This document shows positions 1-6,185 of a stretch of DNA of 12,079 nucleotides, one piece after another. The position numbers and the translations under genes are program-made. Under the pieces are notes generated by a model. It saw only the letters and a program-made list of their open reading frames with translations. It did not search any database and was not told where the DNA came from. The DNA is from an uncultured Phascolarctobacterium sp. (GTDB lineage: Bacteria; Bacillota; Negativicutes; Acidaminococcales; Acidaminococcaceae): positions 1 through 12,079 of the forward strand of contig CAMFZA010000031.1 in NCBI GenBank assembly GCA_946002345.1, given 5' to 3'. Within the stretch, counting starts at the first letter, position 1. Every line of letters starts with the position of its first letter.

Positions 1-95
1 ATTATTATAATTAAAACATTCCGGAAAAGTCGACAACTTATCTCTATCAGCTGGTCATTCGCTATCCCCATCTGAATAAATATTATTCCTCAGCT

Positions 96-1010
96 GTGCC
101 CACTACCCAAGGTCTCAATGCCACCTTCCGTTCCCACATTATTATGGACAAGGATTTGCCGGGCAAGGGCTCGCCCTCCCTCTTTAGGGTGGCGCAGGCA
201 GCTGGCTATAAGGGTATTTTTATGAATGCATCCAGCCAGTATTATGCCAACGAGCTGCGGGAATATCCGGACCAATTCGGCATGCAGGAATATATTGCCA
301 AGGAGCAGCTGGAAAAATTTGGCTATACGGGAGCCAGCGGCTGGGGCTACCATAATGATGTGATGTATGAGCATACCCTGCGCATTTTAGAGGAAAATCG
401 TGGCAAAAAGCTGTTTTTGGTGACGAAAACACTGGATATGCACCAGCCCTATCCTTATACAGGTTATCGTTGGGAAGAGATGCCCGAGGGTGTGCGGGAT
501 AATCCCAATGTAACCGTGCGGGGTGTGTATTGGGTTGATAAAACCATTGAGCATTTCTTTAAGGAAGCAGAAAAACGGGGACTGATGGACGAGCGCACGC
601 TGTTTTTGATTACCAGCGACCATAATCCTCACAGCGGTGGCGAATATACTAAGCTGGTGGAGAAGGCTAATGACAAGCTGAGTATTGCGCCCATTCCCTT
701 GCTGTTTATCAGCAAGAATTTGGTGCCCTTAGACGAGCTTCGTACCAATGAATATGCCTCCCAGATTGACCTGGCACCCACACTGCTATATCTCATGGGC
801 TTGGAGGTGCCGGAAAAATTCATGGGTCGCAACCTGCTGCAGCCGACCAGCAACCCCTTTGCTTTGGGTTATTTTGGTGGCAAGGCCTTTTACTGGTCCA
901 GTACGCAGCATTTTGTGGATCAGATGGATAATCCCACTCCCAATGATGATGAAGATGCCTTAAGTAATTACATCATCCATAATTATGGGCTTTGGCATCA
1001 GAAGCAATAA
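96..1010 (+). CDS. Sulfatase / LTA-synthase-like alkaline-phosphatase-superfamily protein, 5'-truncated
   Basis: This is the C-terminal catalytic part of a sulfatase-fold (PF00884) metal-dependent hydrolase or phosphotransferase of the lipoteichoic acid synthase / phosphoethanolamine transferase type. Such proteins normally have several N-terminal membrane helices and an extracytoplasmic catalytic domain. Visible motifs, numbered from GTG 96: PTTQG (2-6) at the usual nucleophile Ser/Thr site, LDMHQPYPY with a metal-site His (~116), LITSDHN with the Asp-His pair (~175-176), and the family C-terminal signature QIDLAPTLLYLMGL (~223-236) then FMGRNLL. The frame stays open back to 15 (reading PHLNKYYSSA just before the nucleophile, also family-like) but is closed by TAA at 12-14. 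No ATG exists in that stretch, so GTG 96 is only the first usable start and has no convincing ribosome binding site. The membrane part and the first metal ligand are absent. Either the gene is broken here or the sequence starts at a disruption. The family is certain; substrate and functionality are not. Confidence 0.75.
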   Translation: MPTTQGLNATFRSHIIMDKDLPGKGSPSLFRVAQAAGYKGIFMNASSQYYANELREYPDQFGMQEYIAKEQLEKFGYTGASGWGYHNDVMYEHTLRILEENRGKKLFLVTKTLDMHQPYPYTGYRWEEMPEGVRDNPNVTVRGVYWVDKTIEHFFKEAEKRGLMDERTLFLITSDHNPHSGGEYTKLVEKANDKLSIAPIPLLFISKNLVPLDELRTNEYASQIDLAPTLLYLMGLEVPEKFMGRNLLQPTSNPFALGYFGGKAFYWSSTQHFVDQMDNPTPNDDEDALSNYIIHNYGLWHQKQ

Positions 1011-1066
1011 AGTTAGCACGCGCTTTGGAGCCTTTTTAACTGAAAATGTAAAAGTATAATGTATAC

Positions 1067-1105
1067 AATGCCGGGGGGACTACAAACTCTCCGGCATTTG
1101 TTTTA
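1067..1105 (+). terminator. Hairpin after the sulfatase gene (terminator or leader hairpin)
   Basis: AATGCCGG (1067-1074) pairs perfectly with CCGGCATT (1091-1098). G-U-containing pairs of 1075-1078 with 1087-1090 can extend the stem, and TGTTTTATAA follows, as in a rho-independent terminator. A TATAAT at 1055-1060 lies just upstream. If that is a promoter, the hairpin would instead open a dcuC leader of about 80 nt. No good -35 box supports that, so a sulfatase terminator is preferred. Confidence 0.6.
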
Positions 1106-1150
1106 TAATAAGATATCATATTATATATCAAACTAAATGGAGGGATTTGT

Positions 1151-2407
1151 ATGTTTTTAATTATTGGTGCGCTCATCGTTGTGGGCGTAATCTATTTGCT
1201 GCTGAAGCGTCATGAATCTCGCATGGTTTTAATTGCAGCTGGTATTTTGATGTGTATTATTGCTGGGAAACCCATGGCTGCCTTGGATGCTTTTGCTAAG
1301 AGCATGACCAACGCTGGCCTGATTACTTCTGTTTGCTCCTGCATGGGCTTTGCTTGGTGCATGAAGTACACCGGCTGCGATAAGCACCTTGTTGTAGCTA
1401 TTGGCAAGGTTTTGAAGAAGATGGGCTTCTTGTTAATACCTGGCGCTACCTTGGCAACCTTCGTGGTTAATATTGCTATCCCCAGTGCTGCGGGCTGCAG
1501 TGCTGCCGTAGGCGTTATTTTCATTCCTATTCTGATGGCTGCTGGTGTACATCCGGCAATGGCTGCTGCAGCTGTTAAGTCCGGTACTTATGGCAGCATG
1601 TTGAACCCGGGTTTGGTACATAATGGTGTTATTGCCAAGCTGGCAGGCACCCAAATCACCGATGTTATCGGTAACCACATGATGGCTACTGTTGCTGGTG
1701 TTATTGTAGCTGCTGTTGTGCTGACAGTTATTGCTATCGTGCTGAAGGAGAACAAGGGCTATGTGCCTGAGGGTAGTGTTGTAGATGACGACAGCTTCTC
1801 TGTTAATGCTATTTATGCAATCATGCCTTTGGTTCCCGTTATTATTCTGTTGCTGGGCAGCACTAAGGTTGTGCCCGCGCTGAAGATGGGTGTGCCCCAG
1901 GCTATGATTATTGGTGCTATTTTGGCTTTGGCTGCAACTCGCAAGAGTCCTGTTGAGCTGACCAAGAGCTTTTTCAATGGTATGGGCGATGCTTATGCCA
2001 ATATCATTGGTATTATCATTTCCGTTGGCGTTTTCGTAGCTGGCTTAAAGGCATTGGGCCTGATCAAGGCATTGATCGCTTGGATGCTGAACTCCACTGG
2101 TATTGTTAAGATTGCTGCAACCTTTGGTCCCTTCCTGCTGGCTTTGATTTCCGGCTCTGGTGACGCAGCAACTGTTGCCTTCAATGAGGCTGTAACTCCG
2201 CATGCTGCAGAGTTTGGTATTTCTACTATGAATATGGGCTCCATTGCTGCTTTGGGCGGTACTTTGGGTCGTACTATTTCTCCGATTGCTGGTGCTACCA
2301 TTATTTGCGCAGGTATTGCCGGTGTTGACCCGATGGAGGTTTGCAAACGCAATGCGTTGGGTATTGTGTGTGCTTTGTTGGTAGGCATGGTTCTGCTGCT
2401 GTTCTAA
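1151..2407 (+). CDS. dcuC: DcuC-family anaerobic C4-dicarboxylate transporter
   Basis: A very hydrophobic 418-residue integral membrane protein of the DcuC family, somewhat shorter than E. coli DcuC (about 460). The family moves C4-dicarboxylates such as succinate, fumarate and malate across the inner membrane of anaerobes. Evidence is the helix pattern from residue 1, small-residue-rich re-entrant-type segments (IPSAAGCSAAVG at ~116-127, LISGSGDAATVAFNEA at ~335-350, and GGTLGRTISPIAGA at ~375-388), and the conserved GTYGSMLNPGL stretch after the first of these. The start is ATG 1151 with TGGAGGG at 1138-1144, spacing about 6. The gene stands alone, between a hairpin upstream and a strong terminator at 2526-2556. 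Codon use is markedly T-ending (GCT, GGT, GTT, ATT), whereas neighbours prefer GCC/GGC. This suggests either selection for high expression or separate origin. Direction of transport and exact substrate cannot be read from sequence. Confidence 0.85.
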   Translation: MFLIIGALIVVGVIYLLLKRHESRMVLIAAGILMCIIAGKPMAALDAFAKSMTNAGLITSVCSCMGFAWCMKYTGCDKHLVVAIGKVLKKMGFLLIPGATLATFVVNIAIPSAAGCSAAVGVIFIPILMAAGVHPAMAAAAVKSGTYGSMLNPGLVHNGVIAKLAGTQITDVIGNHMMATVAGVIVAAVVLTVIAIVLKENKGYVPEGSVVDDDSFSVNAIYAIMPLVPVIILLLGSTKVVPALKMGVPQAMIIGAILALAATRKSPVELTKSFFNGMGDAYANIIGIIISVGVFVAGLKALGLIKALIAWMLNSTGIVKIAATFGPFLLALISGSGDAATVAFNEAVTPHAAEFGISTMNMGSIAALGGTLGRTISPIAGATIICAGIAGVDPMEVCKRNALGIVCALLVGMVLLLF

Positions 2408-2520
2408 GACGAACTATAGGCGGCCATCTACTTCGTCATGGCTCCTAGGAGTATTAATGATACGCCGTCGTCGCCATTCCTCGTATCTGACCACCTCTAG
2501 CTCGTCTAAAGTTAGAGGTA
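2408..2520 (+). other. Structured non-coding stretch after dcuC (series of inverted repeats)
   Basis: Between the dcuC stop codon and its terminator lie consecutive short inverted repeats: GACGAA/TTCGTC (2408-2413 with 2432-2437), the 10-bp palindrome CTCCTAGGAG (2442-2451), GATACG/CGTATC (2459-2464 with 2482-2487) and ACCTCTA/TAGAGGT (2493-2499 with 2513-2519). GCCAT/ATGGC offers an alternative pairing at the start. As part of the dcuC transcript this would be a highly folded 3' untranslated region. I recognise no known RNA family. The minus strand carries a stop-free reading of about 34 codons ending at the dcuC stop, without a credible start or ribosome site. Confidence 0.4.
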
Positions 2521-2525
2521 TTTAG

Positions 2526-2556
2526 CCACCGTTAGCTTTTTGCTAGCGGTGGTTTT
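2526..2556 (+). terminator. Rho-independent terminator of dcuC
   Basis: CCACCGTTAGC (2526-2536) pairs over 11 positions, with one G-T pair, with GCTAGCGGTGG (2542-2552). The loop is five T and TTTTCTATT follows directly. The U-tract orientation fits plus-strand transcription. It lies about 120 nt after the dcuC stop. Confidence 0.85.
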
Positions 2557-2558
2557 CT

Positions 2559-2597
2559 ATTATAGATGTTAGCGCTCAAAGGTATACCTGAGAAGTG
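2559..2597 (+). repeat. Left terminal inverted repeat of the MITE-like element
   Basis: The left arm pairs exactly with 3107-3083 across positions 2573-2597. The outer part 2559-2572 matches the right arm's outer part imperfectly (ATTATA then GTTA shared). It begins only a few bases after the U-tract of the dcuC terminator. Confidence 0.8.
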
Positions 2598-2810
2598 CTT
2601 CGGTCTGCGAATGCTTGATGCAATGTTCACATAGAGCGCTTAATTCGTCAAGAGAAAAACGTCCGAAAGCGTGACGAGGCGCTTCGCGAACATGCGAGCC
2701 TGTCCGTTGCAATCGAAATTCGTTTATTCATCTCAATGCTATCGAAGTCGCATTCTTGCCTCCGTCACTTCCCAGGTATACGCTTTTCGCTTGCGCAGTA
2801 ATATGTAACG

Positions 2811-3080
2811 TATGAAATTGAGTAATAAGTAAGCAGCAGGCGAGCTGTGATTTTTAGCAAATGAGTGGCTGGTACAATAGAAGCAAGCGTTTCGAAAACC
2901 TAAAGCTTTTTGCGAACAGATTGGACACCGCAGCTTCGTCATTGTACCCCACGAAATTTGCGTCTGAACCCAAAGCGGACAGCCTCATTTTTGTACTCTG
3001 CTGCGTGCATGGCAGTTACCAAAGTAATGCCTTCGAAAAATCACCGCGAGCATGATGCTTACTTATTACGAATTTCATGC
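2811..3080. repeat. Internal foldback arms of the element
   Basis: Positions 2812-2876 read forward closely resemble the reverse complement of 3018-3080. Shared blocks include ATGAAATT, TAATAAGTAAGCA and GTGATTTTT, roughly three quarters identical by eye over about 65 bp. The arms enclose about 140 bp. A transcript of this half would form a very long hairpin. The arm starts shortly after the third core copy (2766-2781), so the right half of the element looks like an inverted-repeat unit nested in the larger one. Confidence 0.6.
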
Positions 3081-3082
3081 TT

Positions 3083-3120
3083 CACTTCTCAGGTATACCT
3101 TTGAGCGATAACAGTATAAT
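3083..3120 (-). repeat. Right terminal inverted repeat of the MITE-like element
   Basis: This is the mirror copy of the left arm, with 25 exact bases at 3083-3107. Its outer half (from 3099) is also the beginning of the first unit of the 60-bp tandem repeat that leads into the next gene, so element end and promoter repeat overlap. Confidence 0.8.
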
Positions 3121-3218
3121 TTGTGGTTTCTTCTATGACTTTATTATGTATAATACAGCTTTGAGCAATCACAGCATAATTAGTGTTTTCTTCCACGGCT
3201 TTATCATGTATAATATAT
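3099..3218 (+). repeat. Two 60-bp direct repeats carrying TATAAT boxes
   Basis: Unit one (3099-3158) and unit two (3159-3218) align without gaps at 49 of 60 positions by hand count. Each holds two TATAAT-like hexamers. The second is embedded in the near-palindromic ATTATGTATAATA (unit one) and ATCATGTATAATA (unit two). Unit one starts inside the right terminal repeat of the element. Unit two ends directly before the GGAGG of the following gene. Confidence 0.8.
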
Positions 3219-3226
3219 ATTGGAGG
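3209..3226 (+). promoter_or_regulatory. Likely -10 box and ribosome binding site of the glycosylase-family gene
   Basis: TATAAT at 3209-3214 is followed by TTGGAGG, with the GGAGG core at 3222-3226, seven bases before ATG 3234. If used, transcription would start at or next to the Shine-Dalgarno sequence, giving a leader of about a dozen bases. The second TATAAT at 3149-3154 in repeat unit one could give a longer transcript. No good -35 box is seen for either. Confidence 0.45.
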
Positions 3227-3233
3227 AAAATGT

Positions 3234-3929
3234 ATGGATATCAACACTTTTATCGATAAATTGCAAAGCTATCAGAGCGAGAACGTTTTCAACCCGTGGC
3301 GGGACTTTGACACTGACACCGAAATCGGTCCGCAGGCCCCTGCCATGCGCCGTGAGAACTTGCGGCGCTATTTACAGCTGCGCCAAAATGCCCACTATCT
3401 CTTTATTGCCGAGGCCTTGGGCTATCAGGGCGGTCACTTTAGCGGCGTAGCCATCACCTCGGAGCGCATTTTGCTAGGGCAGCACAAGGATGTACGCCCG
3501 GAAAGCGTGCTAGGCCAGTGGCAATATGAACGCACCAGCAAGCCTACCAGCGAGCAGCTCAATGCTACCCAAAGGGCTAAGGGATTTAACGAGCCCACGG
3601 ATACCGTTGTTTGGAGCACCCTGCAAAAACATGATGTGGCGGCCTTCGATGTCATTTTGTGGAACATTTTTCCTTGGCCCCCCCATAAGGCAGGCAACCT
3701 GCTCACCAACCGCACGCCCTCCACGCCGGAACTGGATGTGGGCGTAGAATTTGCCAAAATGCTCTTGGAGCTGGTGCCGGGCATGCAGATTGTGGCCATT
3801 GGCCAAAAGGCGGCGGACACCCTAAGCCGCTATGGCATAGGTTGCACAGCAGTACGCCATCCCTCCATGGGCGGTGCGGAGACCTTCAGAGCCCAGGTAG
3901 CGGAGCTGTTCCAAGGGAGTCAGGACTGA
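3234..3929 (+). CDS. Uracil-DNA glycosylase superfamily protein
   Basis: A 231-residue protein of the PF03167 uracil-DNA glycosylase fold, which removes uracil or related damaged bases as the first step of base excision repair. Family landmarks in order: IAEALGYQGGHFSG (58-71), the position of the GEAPG-type motif, followed by the SGVAITSE pattern; WNIFPWPPH (143-151), the Asn-containing middle motif; NRTPSTPEL (159-167); AIGQKAADTL (178-187); and RHPSMGG (198-204), the C-terminal His-Pro-Ser loop. There is no four-cysteine set, so it is not a family 4/5 iron-sulfur enzyme. The first motif is divergent (AEALG rather than GEAPG), so base specificity is open. ATG 3234 is chosen for its GGAGG seven bases upstream; an upstream in-frame start at 3183 would lie inside the promoter repeat. 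The next gene starts 24 bp downstream, so co-transcription is likely although the functions seem unrelated. Confidence 0.8.
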   Translation: MDINTFIDKLQSYQSENVFNPWRDFDTDTEIGPQAPAMRRENLRRYLQLRQNAHYLFIAEALGYQGGHFSGVAITSERILLGQHKDVRPESVLGQWQYERTSKPTSEQLNATQRAKGFNEPTDTVVWSTLQKHDVAAFDVILWNIFPWPPHKAGNLLTNRTPSTPELDVGVEFAKMLLELVPGMQIVAIGQKAADTLSRYGIGCTAVRHPSMGGAETFRAQVAELFQGSQD

Positions 3930-3953
3930 GCAAGTAGCTTGGAGGTGTAGCTC

Positions 3954-4796
3954 ATGGATGTGGAAAAAGAAAATAGCGAGCCTGTGCAAGCTACGGTTAA
4001 GGCCACCCAAGGACATATTTCCCGGGAACAGGCGCTGAATGTGGCCTTGAATATTGGCAAGGTGCTCCTCAAAAGTGGCGCGGAAACCTCCCGGGTGGAG
4101 GACACAATTGCCCGCTTTTGTCGTAGCTTTGGCTATCACGATGTGAACGTCTTTGCCACCCCCACCATGATTATCATCGGTGACGAAACCGCGGCCAACG
4201 CGTCCTTGATGTGCCGCATTCGCTATCGCAGTAATAATTTAAGCAATGTGAAGGCCGTGAATGATTTTTCCTATGGCTTAAGGCCCGAAACCTTTAATTA
4301 CGAGGAGACCATGGCCTTTTTGCAGCATTTGCTGGTTCAGAAGCCTCCCTATGGCAAATGGACGGTGTGCCTGGCGTCAGCTCTGTGCTCGGCGGCCTTC
4401 GCCAGCATGCTGGGTGGCAATAGCCACGACTTTTGCGCCGCCTTTGTTACAGGTGGCTTAGCCATGACTCTGTTGTGCCAGCTGACCAGCTATAGTCTGG
4501 GGGCCTTTTGGGAAAATACCGTGGCCGGCGCTGCCATTGGTGCTTTGGCCATTTTGTGCTGCTCCATTAGCGTGCAGTGTACTCGTACCAACATCATCGT
4601 AGGCTCCCTGATGCCCTTTTTGCCGGGTCTGGCCTTTACCAACGGCCTGCGGGACTATTTGAGCGGCGATTTGATCAGCGGTAACAGTCGTATCGCCGAG
4701 GCGCTGCTCTTTGCGGTTTCTATTGCCTTTGGCTTAGCTCTCACGCTTTTAGTGTGGTACCGGTGGGGCTGGGAGCTGTGGCCCATGCCCAGATGA
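3954..4796 (+). CDS. ThrE/YjjP-like exporter subunit, copy 1 (threonine/serine exporter family)
   Basis: A 280-residue protein of PF06738, the N-terminal half of ThrE, corresponding in size to E. coli YjjP. The family works with a small partner (YjjB/ThrE_2 type) in the inner membrane to export small organic or amino acids: threonine/serine for ThrE, and succinate has been reported for YjjPB. Residues 1-130 form the soluble domain with the conserved GAETSRVED (42-50), GYHDVNVFATPT and NDFSYG patches. About five membrane segments follow (136-154, 160-182, 188-207, 212-229 and 246-268), with GNSRIAEA before the last. The start is ATG 3954 with GGAGGTG at 3940-3946. The partner gene follows at 4867 and the whole pair is duplicated downstream (5321-6668). 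The C-terminal codons and stop are repeated directly after the gene (see 4769-4838). Substrate is not predictable from sequence. Confidence 0.85.
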   Translation: MDVEKENSEPVQATVKATQGHISREQALNVALNIGKVLLKSGAETSRVEDTIARFCRSFGYHDVNVFATPTMIIIGDETAANASLMCRIRYRSNNLSNVKAVNDFSYGLRPETFNYEETMAFLQHLLVQKPPYGKWTVCLASALCSAAFASMLGGNSHDFCAAFVTGGLAMTLLCQLTSYSLGAFWENTVAGAAIGALAILCCSISVQCTRTNIIVGSLMPFLPGLAFTNGLRDYLSGDLISGNSRIAEALLFAVSIAFGLALTLLVWYRWGWELWPMPR

Positions 4797-4838
4797 AAAG
4801 CACGGGAACACTGGGAGCTGTGGTCAGTGCTCAGATGA
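4769..4838 (+). repeat. Direct repeat of the gene's 3' end, including the stop codon
   Basis: 4769-4796 (end of YjjP-like copy 1) recurs at 4811-4838 with four differences in 28 bp, at a period of 42 bp (14 codons, so in frame). The first unit encodes WELWPMPR-stop and the second encodes WELWSVLR-stop in the same frame. Confidence 0.75.
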
Positions 4839-4866
4839 TGATTTTTTTAGAAAGTAGGTGGCAGGC

Positions 4867-5328
4867 ATGGTCCTTTTAAATTATCCTGAAGCCTTCGTCT
4901 TTGCTATGCTGTCCACTATGGCCTTTGGCATTATTTTTCAGGCCCCCCGTCGCTCGCTGCCCTTGTGCGGTGTAGTGGGTGCTGTGGGCTGGCTGGTGTA
5001 TATATACTTGCGTAACGGGGCGGAGCTGGATTCCTTTTACGCTAACTTAGCGGCGGCGCTGGCCGTGGCCCTCCTCAGCGAGCTGGCGGCCCGAGCCTTT
5101 AAGGCGCCGGTAACAGTTTTTGTCATTCCCGGGATATTTCCCATTGTGCCGGGCCTGGCCATGTACAATGGCATGACGAGTATTATTGAAAAGCAGTATG
5201 ATTTGGGTATGTCATTGCTGCTGCAGGCCGGCATGGATGCCTCCGCCATTGCGCTGGGCATCATGTTCATCGGCAGTTTATTTAGAGTGATTAAAATCAA
5301 ACGGGAAAGGAGCCACAAGCATGGATGA
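4867..5328 (+). CDS. ThrE_2/YjjB-like exporter subunit, copy 1
   Basis: A 153-residue membrane protein of PF12821 (ThrE C-terminal half), matching E. coli YjjB in length (157). It has four to five hydrophobic segments. The conserved core QAPRRSLP then GVVGAVGW, LLSELAARAFKAPVTVFVIPGIFPIVPGLAMYNGM, and a basic tail mark the family. Function is as partner of the YjjP-like protein upstream in one exporter. ATG 4867 is preferred because AGGTGG (4855-4860) sits at the right distance; GTG 4858 overlaps that ribosome site. Its end overlaps the start of the next YjjP-like gene by 8 bp, implying translational coupling of the two exporter pairs. A 70-bp gap with the 3'-end repeat separates it from copy 1 of the YjjP-like gene. 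Confidence 0.8.
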   Translation: MVLLNYPEAFVFAMLSTMAFGIIFQAPRRSLPLCGVVGAVGWLVYIYLRNGAELDSFYANLAAALAVALLSELAARAFKAPVTVFVIPGIFPIVPGLAMYNGMTSIIEKQYDLGMSLLLQAGMDASAIALGIMFIGSLFRVIKIKRERSHKHG

Positions 5329-6133
5329 AATACAAGCACAAAATATGGAAAAATCCATGACTAGGGAGCAAATCCTTGAGGTGGCTCTCAACATGGGCGA
5401 GGCCCTTTTAAAAAGCGGTGCGGAAACCTCCCGGGTGGAGGATACGATTATGCGCTTTTGCCGAAGCTGTGGCTATCACGAGGTGAATGTTTTCGTTACG
5501 CCCACCCTTATCCTGCTGGGGGACAAGGCTGCACCTAACTCCACCATGATGAGCCGTATCCGCAATCGTAGCACCAATTTGACCAATATTAGCGAAATCA
5601 ACGATTTTTCTTATGATATCAGCAAAAAGCCCGTGGATTACCCCACGGCCATGAGCAAGCTGCAAAATTTTCTGCATCGTCAGCCGCCCTATGGCAAATG
5701 GATACTGTGCCTAGCCTCGGCCATGTGCTCCGCCACCTTTGCAGGCATGCTGGGGGGCAATAGCCACGACTTTATGGCTGCCTTTGTTACAGGTGGTTTG
5801 GCCATGGTGCTGTTAAAGCAGCTGGGGGGCTATCGTCCCAGTGCCTTTTGGGAAAATGCTTTGGCCGGTGCCGCCATTGGTGCCTGCACCATTTTGTGCT
5901 GCGCCATCAGCGTGCAATGCACCAAAACCAATATCATTGTAGGCTCCTTGATGCCCTTTGTGCCCGGTGTAGCCTGCACCAATGGCCTGCGTGACTACAT
6001 GGCGGGGGACTTGGTCAGCGGCAATAGTCGCATTGCGGAGGCCTTGCTTTTTGCAATTTCCATTGCCATTGGCTTAGCCTTTAGCCTTTTAGTTTGGTAT
6101 CATTGGGGGTGGGATTTATGGGTCGACAAATAA
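5321..6133 (+). CDS. ThrE/YjjP-like exporter subunit, copy 2
   Basis: A 270-residue PF06738 protein, a close paralogue of the gene at 3954-4796. From REQ (15-17) to the terminal WGW-LW motif the two align almost without gaps, at roughly two thirds identity or more by eye. Identical blocks include LLKSGAETSRVEDTI, GGNSHDF, AAFVTGGLAM, TNIIVGSLMPF and SGNSRIAEALLFA. Differences concentrate in the N-terminus and in residues ~100-120 of the soluble domain (LRPETFNYEETM versus ISKKPVDYPTAM). ATG 5321 has AGGAG at about 5308-5313 inside the end of the preceding gene, an 8-bp overlap. The partner subunit follows 52 bp after the stop. It may form a second exporter or exchange subunits with pair 1; sequence cannot decide this. 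Confidence 0.85.
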   Translation: MDEIQAQNMEKSMTREQILEVALNMGEALLKSGAETSRVEDTIMRFCRSCGYHEVNVFVTPTLILLGDKAAPNSTMMSRIRNRSTNLTNISEINDFSYDISKKPVDYPTAMSKLQNFLHRQPPYGKWILCLASAMCSATFAGMLGGNSHDFMAAFVTGGLAMVLLKQLGGYRPSAFWENALAGAAIGACTILCCAISVQCTKTNIIVGSLMPFVPGVACTNGLRDYMAGDLVSGNSRIAEALLFAISIAIGLAFSLLVWYHWGWDLWVDK

Positions 6134-6185
6134 AGAACTATAAATACACTAAGGGCACCGCCTCCTGCCCAAGGGAGGTGCTCTG

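Larger units (their letters stand above)
2559..3120. mobile_element. MITE-like non-autonomous element with terminal inverted repeats
   Basis: A stretch of about 560 bp bounded by inverted repeats: 2573-2597 and 3083-3107 are exact reverse complements over 25 bp and contain GGTATACC. Similarity continues outward to ATTATA/TATAAT, giving arms of about 38-39 bp (2559-2597, 3083-3120) with two substitutions and one gap. The interior holds no transposase or other convincing gene and is rich in short inverted repeats, as expected of a miniature inverted-repeat element moved in trans. A third copy of the repeat core is at 2766-2781. No clear target-site duplication was found, so the exact ends and the transposase family are unknown. 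It separates the dcuC terminator from the promoter of the glycosylase-family gene. Confidence 0.7.

Noticed and set aside
2408..2560. tRNA or 5S rRNA gene in the structured region
   Set aside because: The inverted repeats do not form a cloverleaf with T-loop GTTCRA, and no 5S core sequence is present.
2861..3104. Two plus-strand 64-codon frames within the MITE-like element
   Set aside because: No ribosome site and no recognisable motif; they run through the foldback arms and into the terminal repeat.
3183..3233. Earlier in-frame start for the glycosylase-family gene
   Set aside because: It would translate the promoter repeat. ATG 3234 has GGAGG at ideal spacing and begins the plausible protein.
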